DNA of 64,000 nt from Halanaerobium saccharolyticum (GTDB lineage: Bacteria; Bacillota; Halanaerobiia; Halanaerobiales; Halanaerobiaceae), in the NCBI RefSeq assembly GCF_004362045.1, contig NZ_SNWX01000011.1, forward strand, positions 1 to 64,000, given 5' to 3'. Below, in pieces: positions 1 to 9,204 of this stretch. The notes under the pieces are model-generated. The model made no database searches and had not been told where the DNA came from. It saw nothing but the letters and a program-made list of their open reading frames with translations. Position 1 is the first letter of the stretch. Each line of letters begins with the position of its first letter. The position numbers and the translations under genes are program-made.

Positions 1-135
1 ACATTCTAAAGATTTTTCTTATAATTAAATTAGTGGTGCTCTATTACTATTTGCTTACATTTTATGGTAACTATCATATTTTATTTGACGTTATCTATAA
101 TATCATAAGATTTAAACAGCAAGCTTAAAAATTTG

Positions 136-152
136 TAAAGCTATCTGCTTTA
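136..152 (-). terminator. Weak terminator-like hairpin after lysC
   Basis: On the minus strand a 6-bp stem (TAAAGC/GCTTTA) with a 5-nt loop is followed by CAAATTTTT. It sits about 40 bases past the lysC stop. The stem is short and AT-rich, so this is only a possible 3' end. The rest of 1-194 is AT-rich and shows no gene. Confidence 0.3.
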
Positions 153-194
153 TACTAAATATATTATATGTGAAAAAAGAAGTTTTTGCAATAT

Positions 195-1418
195 TTAATT
201 ATTGATCTGATCCAGCCCAAATTCATTATGTAATACATTCAATGCTTTATTGGCTTCTTCTTTTTTTATTAAACAGGAAATTTTTATTTCTGAGGTTGTT
301 ATCATTTCAATATTAATTTCATTTTCACCAAAAGAAGTAAACATTCTGGCAGCAATACCAGGAGTAGACTGCATTCCTGCACCAACAATAGAAATTTTTG
401 CAACATCTCGATCAATAGTATAGTTGTTAAATTTTAGTTCCTCTTTAATTTTATCCAGTACCTTAACAGCCATTTTTTCCTGTTCCTGATTGATAGTAAA
501 AGTTATATCATTCAGTTCATCCCGCTGTAAGTTCTGAATAATCATATCAACATTGACCCCTGCATCGGCAAGAGCTTTAAACATTTTACCAGCTATTCCC
601 GGCTCATCTGGCACTCTTTCTACAGTAATCTTAATTTCTCCTAAATCACTCGCTGCTCCTACTACATTTTTTTTACCTTCCATTTTCTCATCTCCTCTAA
701 CAATTGTACCTTCTGTCTTATTAAAACTTGATGCAATATATAATTCCAGCCCAAAATTATTGGCAAGTTCTACAGCCCTGGGATGAAGTACATTGGCTCC
801 TAAATTGGCAAGTTCAAGCATTTCCTGATATGAAATAGAATCCAGTTTGCTTGCTTCTTCAACAATTCTTGGATCTGCTGTATAAACACCATCTACATCA
901 GAGTATATCTCACAGCGATCGGCGTTCATAGCCGCTGCTACTGCAACAGTAGTGGTATCAGAACCCCCTCGACCTAGAGTTGTAAAATCCTGATTATCAT
1001 TTACACCCTGAAAACCGGCAACTATAACAATCTTATTTTCTGCAAGTTCCTTCTTTAGGCGTGTTGTATCAACATCTTTGATCATTGCCTGATTATGCTT
1101 TTCATCAGTTCTAATTTTCATCTGACTGCCGGTTAAAGAAATGGCCGGATAACCTAAAGAATGAATGGCCATTGTTAAAAGAGCAATTGAAACCTGTTCC
1201 CCTGTTGTTAAGAGCATATCTACTTCTCTTGGATCAGGATCATCTGTGATATCTCCCATTAAGTCTATTAAATGATCAGTAGTATCTCCCATAGCTGAGA
1301 CTACTACAATCATCTGATTGCCTTCCTCATAACCTTCAATTACTCTGCTGGCAACATTTTTTATCAAATCAGGATCTGCAACTGAACTTCCTCCATATTT
1401 TTGTACAATTAATGACAA
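195..1418 (-). CDS. lysC: Aspartokinase
   Basis: This enzyme phosphorylates L-aspartate with ATP, the first step towards lysine, threonine and methionine. The kinase domain shows the N-terminal KYGGSSV motif near residue 8, TTGEQVS near 75 and GRGGSDTTT near 150, followed by YSDVDGVYTADPR. The last 140 or so residues form two ACT domains, the usual site of feedback control by lysine and/or threonine. An open frame begins at a GTG three codons upstream (1427). The TTG at 1418 is preferred because GGAAGGTG lies six bases before it and because the family starts M-S-L-I-V-Q-K. It is the last gene of a lysC-hom-thrB group. I saw no lysine riboswitch in front of it. Confidence 0.95.
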   Translation of the reverse strand: MSLIVQKYGGSSVADPDLIKNVASRVIEGYEEGNQMIVVVSAMGDTTDHLIDLMGDITDDPDPREVDMLLTTGEQVSIALLTMAIHSLGYPAISLTGSQMKIRTDEKHNQAMIKDVDTTRLKKELAENKIVIVAGFQGVNDNQDFTTLGRGGSDTTTVAVAAAMNADRCEIYSDVDGVYTADPRIVEEASKLDSISYQEMLELANLGANVLHPRAVELANNFGLELYIASSFNKTEGTIVRGDEKMEGKKNVVGAASDLGEIKITVERVPDEPGIAGKMFKALADAGVNVDMIIQNLQRDELNDITFTINQEQEKMAVKVLDKIKEELKFNNYTIDRDVAKISIVGAGMQSTPGIAARMFTSFGENEINIEMITTSEIKISCLIKKEEANKALNVLHNEFGLDQINN

Positions 1419-1451
1419 TTGTTTCACCTTCCTATTGTAAATTATAAATTA

Positions 1452-2738
1452 TTAATCTTCCTTAACTGCTATAATATTATTAACAGTTAACACTCCTTCT
1501 AGATTCTCTACTTCTTCTAATAATTTTTCTAAATCATTTTCTCTAATTTTTTTAGTTAAAATTATTACCGGCAGCAGTGGTGTTTCTGTTGAATTGTCAT
1601 GTAAAATCAAATCTGCTAAATTTTTTTCTGAAAATATTTTCTTTATTTTATCTATTATTTCCTCATCTTTTTCGATCTGCAGCCTGACATAAAAAGAACT
1701 GAACTTTTTCTGATAATAATCTGAGACATTAAAATTTTTTATCTCAACCCTAAAATCTGTTCGCTTTTTATTATTTATAAATTTAGCTGCATTTATAAGA
1801 TCAAGGCTCAATAAATTTAAAGGAGCCTGATCGCAATTTTCTGCTGTAAAAGTAGTCTTAGCATTATAGTCTGAGAGCATTTCCACTCCATTGCTGTTTT
1901 CATTAATTGATGCCAGAAAACTGTCCTGCGGAATCAAATTAGGCCTTACACCCAGATATAATTCTTCATTTTCTTTTTTAAGAGCACAGATCAGTTTAAT
2001 TTTATAACCAAGTTCTGCTGCATAAATTAAATCATAACTTGTAATCCCCTTAATTCCCCTGGCATTAATCAATGCTGGATTTATAGCTGTATTATAAAAT
2101 AGATTAGCCAGTAAAATTATTTTATTTAAACTATCAACTCCATTTAAATCCAGATCGGTATTTTCTTCAGTATAACTTAACTCTTTTGCCTGTTCTACTG
2201 TCTCTTTCATACTGATTTTGTTTTTTTTCATCTCTGCTAGAATATAATTGGTTGTGGCATTTAAAACTGCATTTAGCTCTTTCGGCTCATCCAGAGCATA
2301 AAAATTATCGATAAGTGTTTTTATAGGCAGAGGCGAAAATGCGGCTGCAAAAAATATCCTGTTCCCATATTTTTTTTCCCTCTTTTTAATTTCCAAATAA
2401 TTTTCTGTAATTACTTTGAGATTGGAAGTTATTACAGTCTTATCCTTTTTTAGTGCCTGAAAGAGATAATCTGGAGGCTCCTGCTTTCTACTCAATTCCA
2501 GAATTATATCAACTTTAGAGTCTGTTAAAATTTTATTATAGTCTTCTATAAATTCTGCTTGATTAAATTTTCCTTCAGGAATTGAAACTATTTTTTTATC
2601 CTCAGAACTATTTAAAATATATGTAATATCCATTTTTTGAGCCGTTAATTTTTCGATTTTATTTATATTTTCTTCAAAGAAATCAAAAAAATTCTGCAAA
2701 AGATCTTCCCGATTGGTAACTAGGGCCAGTTTAAGCAT
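1452..2738 (-). CDS. hom: Diverged homoserine dehydrogenase-like protein
   Basis: By length (428 aa) and position between lysC and thrB this is the homoserine dehydrogenase of the threonine pathway, which reduces aspartate semialdehyde to homoserine. The catalytic region is recognisable: NATTNYIL near 160-167 and DLNGVDSLNK at 197-206. The latter keeps Asp, Asp and Lys with the spacing of yeast Hom6 D214, D219 and K223. However, the N-terminal Rossmann glycine motif is gone (LALVTNREDLL in its place), the usual ANK motif reads SNLK, and the GG-P motif reads FSPLP. The C-terminal region resembles a weak ACT domain. It abuts thrB with no gap. It could be a divergent active enzyme, one with altered cofactor use, or a decayed paralogue. 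Confidence 0.75.
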   Translation of the reverse strand: MLKLALVTNREDLLQNFFDFFEENINKIEKLTAQKMDITYILNSSEDKKIVSIPEGKFNQAEFIEDYNKILTDSKVDIILELSRKQEPPDYLFQALKKDKTVITSNLKVITENYLEIKKREKKYGNRIFFAAAFSPLPIKTLIDNFYALDEPKELNAVLNATTNYILAEMKKNKISMKETVEQAKELSYTEENTDLDLNGVDSLNKIILLANLFYNTAINPALINARGIKGITSYDLIYAAELGYKIKLICALKKENEELYLGVRPNLIPQDSFLASINENSNGVEMLSDYNAKTTFTAENCDQAPLNLLSLDLINAAKFINNKKRTDFRVEIKNFNVSDYYQKKFSSFYVRLQIEKDEEIIDKIKKIFSEKNLADLILHDNSTETPLLPVIILTKKIRENDLEKLLEEVENLEGVLTVNNIIAVKED

Positions 2739-3659
2739 TTAAGATATCTCCTCTTTTAAAATCTGATATAAACTTTGATTACAGGCTTTTACTTTATATA
2801 CAGCTGTGTTAATAGAATTAGATTCAAAAACACTTTTCATGTTTTCTGCAATTACTTCTAAATTATCTCCAGCACAGGCTAAAATTGTTGGACCTGCTCC
2901 ACTTAAAGCAGCACCATAAGCGCCACTATCATAGGCAGTTTTGAGTACCTGGTCAAAACCTTTAATTAGTTTTTTTCTAAATGGCTGATGGAGTTGATCC
3001 TCCATTGCAGTTTTCAGGAGATGATATTCACGGTTTATAAAAGCTGCTGTCAGCAGACTGACCCTGCTCAAATTAGAAATAGCGCCGGAATAACTAATTT
3101 TTTTAGGTAATACCTGCCGCAGTTTTTCAGTTTTTAATTCAAAATCGGGGACTACTAAAATGAAATCTAAATCCTGCTCCACATCTATTTTATAATAATC
3201 ATAGTTATTATTGCAATAAAAATTTATTGTCAGTCCACCAACTAAAGCTGGAATCACATTATCCGGATGTTTTTCCAGAGCAACAGCAAGTTGGATAAAA
3301 TCTTTCTCGCTAATTAAAGTACCTGAGACTATTGCTGCAGCAGCAAGCCCCCCAATTATAGCAGAAGAACTGCTTCCCAGACCTCTGGCCAGGGGAGTGT
3401 GCATTTCTTCAATTATTTCTGCACCTTTTAAATTCTGATCGATAAAATCAAAGTACTTCTGATAGGCCAGAACTACTAGATTTTCTGAATTAGCAATTTT
3501 TATAATCTTATTTTGATTTTTATCAATAATTTTAATTTTTAACAGCTGATCATTTCGCTTTTTTACTTTAAAATTATTGTATAAACTTAAAGCAAGCCCC
3601 AGTGTATCATAACCAGGACCGAGATTTGCTGAAGTTGCAGGAACTTTTATTTGAGGCAT
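2739..3659 (-). CDS. thrB: Homoserine kinase
   Basis: This GHMP-family kinase makes O-phosphohomoserine for threonine synthesis. The protein starts with the family's substrate-loop sequence VPATSANLGPGYD. It has the ATP-binding GHMP motif PLARGLGSSSSA near residues 89-100 and the C-terminal glycine-rich motif ALSGAGPTI. Its length of 306 aa is normal for the family. Its stop directly abuts the hom start, so the two are translationally coupled. No thrC is present in the window. Confidence 0.96.
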   Translation of the reverse strand: MPQIKVPATSANLGPGYDTLGLALSLYNNFKVKKRNDQLLKIKIIDKNQNKIIKIANSENLVVLAYQKYFDFIDQNLKGAEIIEEMHTPLARGLGSSSSAIIGGLAAAAIVSGTLISEKDFIQLAVALEKHPDNVIPALVGGLTINFYCNNNYDYYKIDVEQDLDFILVVPDFELKTEKLRQVLPKKISYSGAISNLSRVSLLTAAFINREYHLLKTAMEDQLHQPFRKKLIKGFDQVLKTAYDSGAYGAALSGAGPTILACAGDNLEVIAENMKSVFESNSINTAVYKVKACNQSLYQILKEEIS

Positions 3660-3673
3660 AATTATTTTCCTTT

Positions 3674-4114
3674 CTAATTCTTTTTAAGACCAGTGTGGCC
3701 AAAACCGCCTTTTCCTCGCTGGCTTGTACTTAAATTATCTACTTCTTTCCATTTGATAGTATTTACTTTCTGAATAATTAATTGGGCAATCCTGTCATTA
3801 AAGTTTATATTGAAATCATCTGGCCCATGGTTAATCAAAATTACGCCGATTTCACCTCGATAACCAGAGTCAATAACTCCATCAGCATTTAAAACAGTGA
3901 CTCCTTTTTTTAAAGCCAGACCGCTGCGGGGATAAACAAAAGCAGCATAACCCTTCGGCACAGCTATTTTTAGACCTGTTTTTATTAATTTATAGGCTCC
4001 ACTTTTAATTGTCAGCTCTTCTGCTGCATGCAGATCAAGACCGGCATCTTCTCCAAAATGTTGATATCTCGGTAATTCTATATCTTTATTAACTCTTTCT
4101 ACCTTAATTTCCAT
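3674..4114 (-). CDS. dut: dUTP diphosphatase
   Basis: This trimeric dUTPase hydrolyses dUTP to dUMP and diphosphate, keeping uracil out of DNA and feeding dTMP synthesis. All five motifs are visible in order: GLDLHAA, PRSGLALKKG, NADGVIDSGYRGEI (with the catalytic Asp), DRIAQLII and the C-terminal P-loop-like RGKGGFGHTG. Two in-frame ATGs lie upstream at 4123 and 4120. The ATG at 4114 is chosen because AAAGGA lies eight bases before it and the protein then begins MEIKVER. The start overlaps the end of the upstream deacetylase gene, which suggests coupling. Confidence 0.95.
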   Translation of the reverse strand: MEIKVERVNKDIELPRYQHFGEDAGLDLHAAEELTIKSGAYKLIKTGLKIAVPKGYAAFVYPRSGLALKKGVTVLNADGVIDSGYRGEIGVILINHGPDDFNINFNDRIAQLIIQKVNTIKWKEVDNLSTSQRGKGGFGHTGLKKN

Positions 4115-4907
4115 TAGCATCATCCTTTATTTTATATTGCAGACCAGTTAGGGAACTAATCTGATAGTTATTATTATAAATTAGATCTTCAATTTTGACA
4201 AATTGAAAATCTTTTTTTAAAAGTGGAATAATCTCACTGAGTATTTCTACGATATTACTTGAATCATTATGAAAAAGCAGGATATCTCCTGAATTAATAT
4301 TATCTTTGACTCTCTGTATAATATATTCTTTTCCCGGATTCATCCAGTCATGAGAATCCAGACTCCACTGAAGAACCTGATATCCCATTTCTCTTGCAGT
4401 TTCAATTACAAGTTTATTATACTCTCCATAAGGAGGCCTAAATAATTTTATTTCTGACTGAGAACCCTGATAACTGTTAATTATAGCCTCTGTCCGCAGC
4501 AGTTCCTCTCTTATTCCAGACTTATTTAATGTATTGAAATGAGGATGGCTGTAAGAATGATTATATATTTGATGACCGGAAGCAATTATTTTATTAACAA
4601 GCTCGGGATTATTTTTCAGCCAGATTCCAGCAAAGAAAAAAGAAACTGGGATTTCTTCTTGCTCAAATAAATTGAGCAGAGCTTTTGTCTGATTGCTGCC
4701 CCAGGCACCATCAACTGTCAGAGTTATTTTTTTATCCTCTCTCTGAACCCGGTAAATTGGAACCAACCGACTGCCAGTATATTCCTTTAAATAATCAGCT
4801 TCAGCATCAGCAGATGTATTACAAAGTAATAAAATAAAGATTATTATAAAAAAATAAACCAGCCCTGTTTTAAAAAGCTGGAAAGATTTATTTAAAAAAT
4901 AAGTCAT
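4104..4907 (-). CDS. Polysaccharide deacetylase, NodB/CE4 family
   Basis: A hydrophobic segment at about residues 15-33 is a signal peptide or anchor, so the enzyme acts outside the cytoplasmic membrane. The CE4 domain shows TVDGAWG near residue 63 (the TFDxxWG variant of PdaB-like proteins), the zinc motif NHSYSHPH (His-x3-His) and the RPPYGEYN motif. The reaction is probably removal of N-acetyl groups from peptidoglycan or a related glycan, but the substrate cannot be read from the sequence. It lies between a LysM cell-wall hydrolase and dut. The start is supported by GAGGTG six bases upstream. Confidence 0.87.
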   Translation of the reverse strand: MTYFLNKSFQLFKTGLVYFFIIIFILLLCNTSADAEADYLKEYTGSRLVPIYRVQREDKKITLTVDGAWGSNQTKALLNLFEQEEIPVSFFFAGIWLKNNPELVNKIIASGHQIYNHSYSHPHFNTLNKSGIREELLRTEAIINSYQGSQSEIKLFRPPYGEYNKLVIETAREMGYQVLQWSLDSHDWMNPGKEYIIQRVKDNINSGDILLFHNDSSNIVEILSEIIPLLKKDFQFVKIEDLIYNNNYQISSLTGLQYKIKDDANGN

Positions 4908-4917
4908 AAAATCACCT

Positions 4918-5844
4918 CTATTCTAGAAAAACATGATCTCCAATTTTGGTAATAACTCTTCTTCCTTTAAAAAAACTAACTCTGGTTGCAGTTTTAGGAT
5001 TATAAAAATAAAGAGCTCCATTTGTTGGATCACTGCCATTTAAAGCAGCCCTGGCTGCCCGATAGGCAGTCTGATTTGGAGTTAAATTAATCTGTCCATC
5101 ACTGACAGCAGAAAACTGTCCTCTTTGATAAATAACTTCAGCAAAAGTATCCGGGAACTGAGGGCTGAGCACTCTATTGATAATAACTGCAGCTACAGCA
5201 ACCTGACCAATAAAAGGTTCCCCTCTGGACTCCCCAGAAACAGCTCTTGCTAAAAGATCCAGTTCCTGTTTACTAACTCTTTGATTTAAAATTTGATGAT
5301 CAGTTAAATTATGAACTGGTAAACGAATTTTTTCCCCTTTTCTCAAAAAACTATTTTTTTTATTATTGAGAGCGAGAATAGTGCCAATTGTAGTGCTAAA
5401 ATCTCTTGCCAGATCATAAAGAGTATCTCCTGAGCCAACATAATAATCTATAATCTTATCTTCTGGTATTTTATCAATATCAGGCACCTGATGTCCCGGA
5501 TTAATTCGAACAGCATAATGAGTATTAATAGCAAAAGACAGCTCCTCTTGCTGGGGGCTGTATTCTGAAAATATTTTTTTCTTTTTTTTCTCTTTTCTAT
5601 CTTTACTATTCTGCGGAATAACTAATTCATCTCCCATCCTAATATTGGCTTCATTGGAAATATTATTCACAGATTTAAGTTGATCTAAGTCAACATCATA
5701 TTCAGCTGCAATCTCCGAAAGTGTATCTCCCTGCTGAATAACATAGATCAAACTCAAGCTGGGAGCAGTATAAGCAGCTGTAGAAAATATTAATATTATC
5801 AAAAATGTCATAAAGATTTGAATGAATATATTTTTATTTTTCAT
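4918..5844 (-). CDS. LysM-domain cell wall hydrolase, SleB/Hydrolase_2 type
   Basis: The protein has an N-terminal signal segment, two LysM peptidoglycan-binding modules (first YVIQQGDTLSEIAAEYDVD, then YYVGSGDTLYDLARDFSTT), and a C-terminal SleB-like (Hydrolase_2) domain. That domain starts near LLARAVSGESRGEP, which contains the likely catalytic Glu, and includes VAVAAVIINR. Domain order is that of SleB/CwlJ-like lytic enzymes, including spore-cortex enzymes. A role in vegetative wall turnover is equally possible, because no spore genes are in view. The ORF could start 15 codons earlier. The ATG at 5844 is chosen because GGAGAG precedes it and it then lies just past the dinG stop. Confidence 0.85.
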   Translation of the reverse strand: MKNKNIFIQIFMTFLIILIFSTAAYTAPSLSLIYVIQQGDTLSEIAAEYDVDLDQLKSVNNISNEANIRMGDELVIPQNSKDRKEKKKKKIFSEYSPQQEELSFAINTHYAVRINPGHQVPDIDKIPEDKIIDYYVGSGDTLYDLARDFSTTIGTILALNNKKNSFLRKGEKIRLPVHNLTDHQILNQRVSKQELDLLARAVSGESRGEPFIGQVAVAAVIINRVLSPQFPDTFAEVIYQRGQFSAVSDGQINLTPNQTAYRAARAALNGSDPTNGALYFYNPKTATRVSFFKGRRVITKIGDHVFLE

Positions 5845-5848
5845 CTTT

Positions 5849-8299
5849 TTACTCTCCATTTTTATATATTTTAGCAAGTAAATCTTCATGATTAATTTCT
5901 GAAACCGGACAGCCCTGAGGTAGAGAATCTAAAAACTTCTGGCCGTAAGACCTACTTTTTACTCTTCTATCAAATAAAATTATAAAACCTGTATCATTTT
6001 TTGATCTGATTAAACGTCCAAACCCCTGTCTAAATTTAATTACAGCCTGTGGTAAAGCAAGATTATAAAAAGGATTTAAACCTTTTTCTTTTAAAAGATT
6101 TTCCTTTGCTTTATAAAGCGGCTCTCCTGGTACTGGAAAAGGTAGTTTAACCATAACTAAATATTTAAGAATATCTCCCGGTAAATCTACTCCTTCCCAA
6201 AAACTTGAAGTTCCAAAGATGATTGTTTTGTATTCACTGCGAAATTCCTGCATTATATAGTTACGAGAGAGTTTTGACTGAGATAAAATTCTAATCCCCT
6301 TTTTTTCCAGTTCAGTTTTTAAATTATTATAACAATAACTCAACATTTTATAGGAAGTAAATAAAACCATAGTTGAACCCTGAGTTTTATTTATAATTTT
6401 TTTTAAACTGAAAACCAGTTCTTTTAAAAAGTTTTTATTACCCGGATCTGGAAAATTTAATGGAATCAATAATTCAGCCTGCTTAGAATAATCAAAAGGA
6501 GATTCCACCTTTAATTCCTCAGCTTTTTTGATCCCAGTTTCTCGATAAAAATAATCAAACGAATTGGCAGCTGTGATTGTAGCAGAGGTAAAAATAACGT
6601 TAGTTAATTTTGACCAGATCATATCCGGTAAAAACTTACCGGCATCAATGGGAGCAGATTTTTGTACAATCTGCTCAGAACCTCGATAATAGCTGGACTC
6701 CAGCCAGAAGACATAATCATCATCATCAGATTTTAAGTTGAATTCTACTCGTTTTATCAGGTCCTGACAGCGATTGAGGCTGGATTTGATTTTCATTTCA
6801 CTTTCCTCAGTTTCAGCTTCCAGTCCTAGATATAAATTCTCATAAATAATCTGCAAAAAAGAAAAATCATTTTTTAAATAGGCAGCTAAATCTTCAGCGG
6901 TTTTATGAAATTCCTGCCATTTAAGATTATTTTTTAAGTTAGCATTAACTGTTATTTTTTTATCCTTGTAATCAGAAATCAAATCTTTAAGTTCATTAAA
7001 ATATTGGGGAATTAAATCTCTTATTTTCTGGGTTGTAGGGATTATTTTTTTATCTAAAATATTTCTCAATCTTTTTTGATCAGAATCAACAGTAAAAGCG
7101 ATATCTTCTCTAATTTCAGATAGAAGAGACTTTTTATCTCCACTCAATCTTTTCAGCCAGTTATCTAAAAGCGGCTGATATAAGGGATAACCCAGGTGAT
7201 CAGTGGCAATCTCTCCAATATTGTGCGCCTCATCTATAATTAGATGATTAAAATTGGGCAAGATTCCTCTATCAGCAGACCCCGTATCAGCTTTTACCCG
7301 GGCATCAGATAATAGAAGGTGATGATTAACGATTAAAATATCAGCTTTATATATTTTCTTTCTGGCCTGCATAAAAAAACAATTGGAATAAAAAGGACAG
7401 GAGCTTTTTAAACAGAGATCACTTTCAGCAGCAATTTGATTCCAGACTTTATTTTTCAGCTGAAAATTAATTTCTGTTTTTTCGCCACTTTCAGTATGAT
7501 TTTTCCAATCATTTAATTCATTAAAAATCTTTTCCTCAATTTCTAACTCATTATTCTCAAAGTTTTTATTGAAATTCTTAAATTTACGCAGACAGAGATA
7601 ATTATTTCTGCCTTTAACTAAAACAGCATTAAAATCAAAATCCAGAACCCGCTGCAGGGTAACAAGATCTTTATTAATCAATTGTTCCTGTAAATTAATT
7701 GTATTTGTCGAAACTACTATTCGGGCCTGATTTAAATTATTATAAAAAAGAGCAGGTATTAAGTAAGCAAAAGATTTACCAGTTCCAGTTCCTGCCTCAA
7801 TAAAATCAAATTGATGTTGATTAAAGGAATTAATAATTTTTTCAGCTGTCACCAGCTGTTCTTTTCTTTCCGCAAATCTTTCTAATTCCAGGGCTAATTT
7901 CCCCTCTTTTTTAAAATAACTTAAAACTTCTTCTTTATCCAATTTTTTATTTTCTTTTTTACTGCCGGCTTCTACAACTACATATATTTGATCAGCCTGA
8001 TTATTTATAATGGCAAAACCAACTTCTCTTGCTGCCATTTTTGCAGCCAGTCTAATATCAGCTGCAGATGGTGTTAAATCTCCTGAAGGATGATTGTGAA
8101 TTATCATTTCCCCTGCCATTAGATTATTGATTACAGCAGGTGCAGAATAACTATTACCTCTGGCCAGCACTTCTATTTCTTTTATGATATTTTTGCTATT
8201 TAATTGAGCTCGTATAAATATTTCATTACCAGAAGCTGCTTCGATTTCTTTTTCAATTTCTTTACCAACTTCTAATAACATTTCAGTACTAGCAGACAA
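5849..8299 (-). CDS. RadC-like JAMM domain fused to DinG-type helicase
   Basis: This 816-aa protein has two parts. Residues 25-110 match the RadC/JAMM fold, with IIHNHPSGDLTPSAAD at 66-81 containing the HxH, Ser and Asp of the JAMM metal site. From about residue 145 there is a DinG/XPD-type superfamily 2 helicase. It has Walker A AGTGTGKS at 169-176, a cysteine set typical of the iron-sulphur cluster (LCLRK, then CLKSSCPFYSNC), the DEAH box IIDEAHNIGE and motif VI QGFGRLIRS. Firmicutes DinG usually carries an N-terminal DnaQ-like exonuclease; here the JAMM domain occupies that place. A TTG start at 8299 is supported by GGGAGGAC upstream, inside the end of nfo. The likely role is DNA repair or R-loop and G4 unwinding. 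Confidence 0.9.
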   Translation of the reverse strand: MSASTEMLLEVGKEIEKEIEAASGNEIFIRAQLNSKNIIKEIEVLARGNSYSAPAVINNLMAGEMIIHNHPSGDLTPSAADIRLAAKMAAREVGFAIINNQADQIYVVVEAGSKKENKKLDKEEVLSYFKKEGKLALELERFAERKEQLVTAEKIINSFNQHQFDFIEAGTGTGKSFAYLIPALFYNNLNQARIVVSTNTINLQEQLINKDLVTLQRVLDFDFNAVLVKGRNNYLCLRKFKNFNKNFENNELEIEEKIFNELNDWKNHTESGEKTEINFQLKNKVWNQIAAESDLCLKSSCPFYSNCFFMQARKKIYKADILIVNHHLLLSDARVKADTGSADRGILPNFNHLIIDEAHNIGEIATDHLGYPLYQPLLDNWLKRLSGDKKSLLSEIREDIAFTVDSDQKRLRNILDKKIIPTTQKIRDLIPQYFNELKDLISDYKDKKITVNANLKNNLKWQEFHKTAEDLAAYLKNDFSFLQIIYENLYLGLEAETEESEMKIKSSLNRCQDLIKRVEFNLKSDDDDYVFWLESSYYRGSEQIVQKSAPIDAGKFLPDMIWSKLTNVIFTSATITAANSFDYFYRETGIKKAEELKVESPFDYSKQAELLIPLNFPDPGNKNFLKELVFSLKKIINKTQGSTMVLFTSYKMLSYCYNNLKTELEKKGIRILSQSKLSRNYIMQEFRSEYKTIIFGTSSFWEGVDLPGDILKYLVMVKLPFPVPGEPLYKAKENLLKEKGLNPFYNLALPQAVIKFRQGFGRLIRSKNDTGFIILFDRRVKSRSYGQKFLDSLPQGCPVSEINHEDLLAKIYKNGE

Positions 8300-8301
8300 A
8301 T

Positions 8302-9144
8302 TTAGTCCTCCCTTAATTCCTTTAATAAAATAACATCATCATCTTTTTCCTGATTATCAAACCATGGTGTTTCTAGAATAAATATTTTATCTTTCAATTT
8401 AAAATGGTTAATTAACCTTTTAAAAGCTTTGCTTCCAATTTTCCCTTCTCCAATATGAGCATGTTCATCTTTATTAGTACAGCAGTCATATTTAGAATCA
8501 TTTAGATGAATAACTTTTAAGTGTTTAAGACCAATAACCTGGTCAAAATCAGTGATTAATTCCTGCAGTCCTTCTGCTTCAGTAAGATTATACTGAGCAG
8601 CATAAGCATGACAGCTGTCAATACAAACACCGAGTCTTAATGATTGATCAACCCGATCAATAATTGCTTTAAGCTGAGAAAATCCTTCTCCAATACTTGT
8701 ACCGGCTCCTGCAGTGTTTTCTAATAGAATCATAGTTTCGGATTCAACTTCAGCTAAAATTTGATTTAAAGCTTCAGCAATTTTCTGGATACCACATTCC
8801 AGTCCAGCACCTGTGTGGCTGCCTGGATGAAAAACCAGGTATTCAGCTCCGAGCCTGTCACAACGTTCGTATTCAGACTTAAGAGCTGAAATTGATTTTT
8901 CCCATAGTTCAACTTTTGGAGAAGCAAGATTAATCAGGTAAGCAGCATGGACTACAACTGGATTAATTTTATATTTTTTTCTTTCTGCCTTGAATTTCTC
9001 TACTTCCTCTGCCTCAACCTCACGCATTTTCCAGCCTCGTGGATTTTTAACAAAAATCTGCATAGAATTACAGCCTATATCCGCTGCTCTTTTAAAAGCT
9101 TTATCAAGGCCGCCAGCTATAGAAACATGTTTGCCTAGAATCAT
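8302..9144 (-). CDS. nfo: Endonuclease IV
   Basis: This zinc-dependent AP endonuclease cleaves 5' to abasic sites in base excision repair. Family motifs are visible: GKHVSIAGG at the start, the VFHPGSHTG motif, ENTAGAG, CIDSCHAYAA, HLNDSKYDCCTNKDEHAHIGEG and ILETPW, which supply the trinuclear zinc ligands. The track frame opens at a TTG six codons upstream. The ATG at 9144 is chosen because GGAGATGAG precedes it and the protein then starts with the conserved MILGKHVS. It lies three bases upstream of dinG, so two repair genes are coupled. Confidence 0.96.
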   Translation of the reverse strand: MILGKHVSIAGGLDKAFKRAADIGCNSMQIFVKNPRGWKMREVEAEEVEKFKAERKKYKINPVVVHAAYLINLASPKVELWEKSISALKSEYERCDRLGAEYLVFHPGSHTGAGLECGIQKIAEALNQILAEVESETMILLENTAGAGTSIGEGFSQLKAIIDRVDQSLRLGVCIDSCHAYAAQYNLTEAEGLQELITDFDQVIGLKHLKVIHLNDSKYDCCTNKDEHAHIGEGKIGSKAFKRLINHFKLKDKIFILETPWFDNQEKDDDVILLKELRED

Positions 9145-9204
9145 CTTAAAACTCATCTCCAATTATCAATACTATATTTCTATAATTGTAGTTTTCAATT
9201 ATAT

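Noticed and set aside
69..110. TTGACG with TATAAT nearby at the left edge
   Set aside because: The two boxes are only a few bases apart on the plus strand, which is too close to form a sigma-A promoter, and no gene follows.
553..786. Plus-strand open frame opposite lysC
   Set aside because: It lies fully inside the lysC gene on the other strand, is low-complexity (Ser/Thr/Leu-rich) and has no ribosome-binding site. The same applies to the other long antisense frames opposite pnp, infB, nusA, polC, topA and dxr.
5845..5889. Longer N-terminus of the LysM hydrolase
   Set aside because: The extra 15 residues would overlap dinG and lack a ribosome-binding site; the later ATG starts a proper signal peptide.
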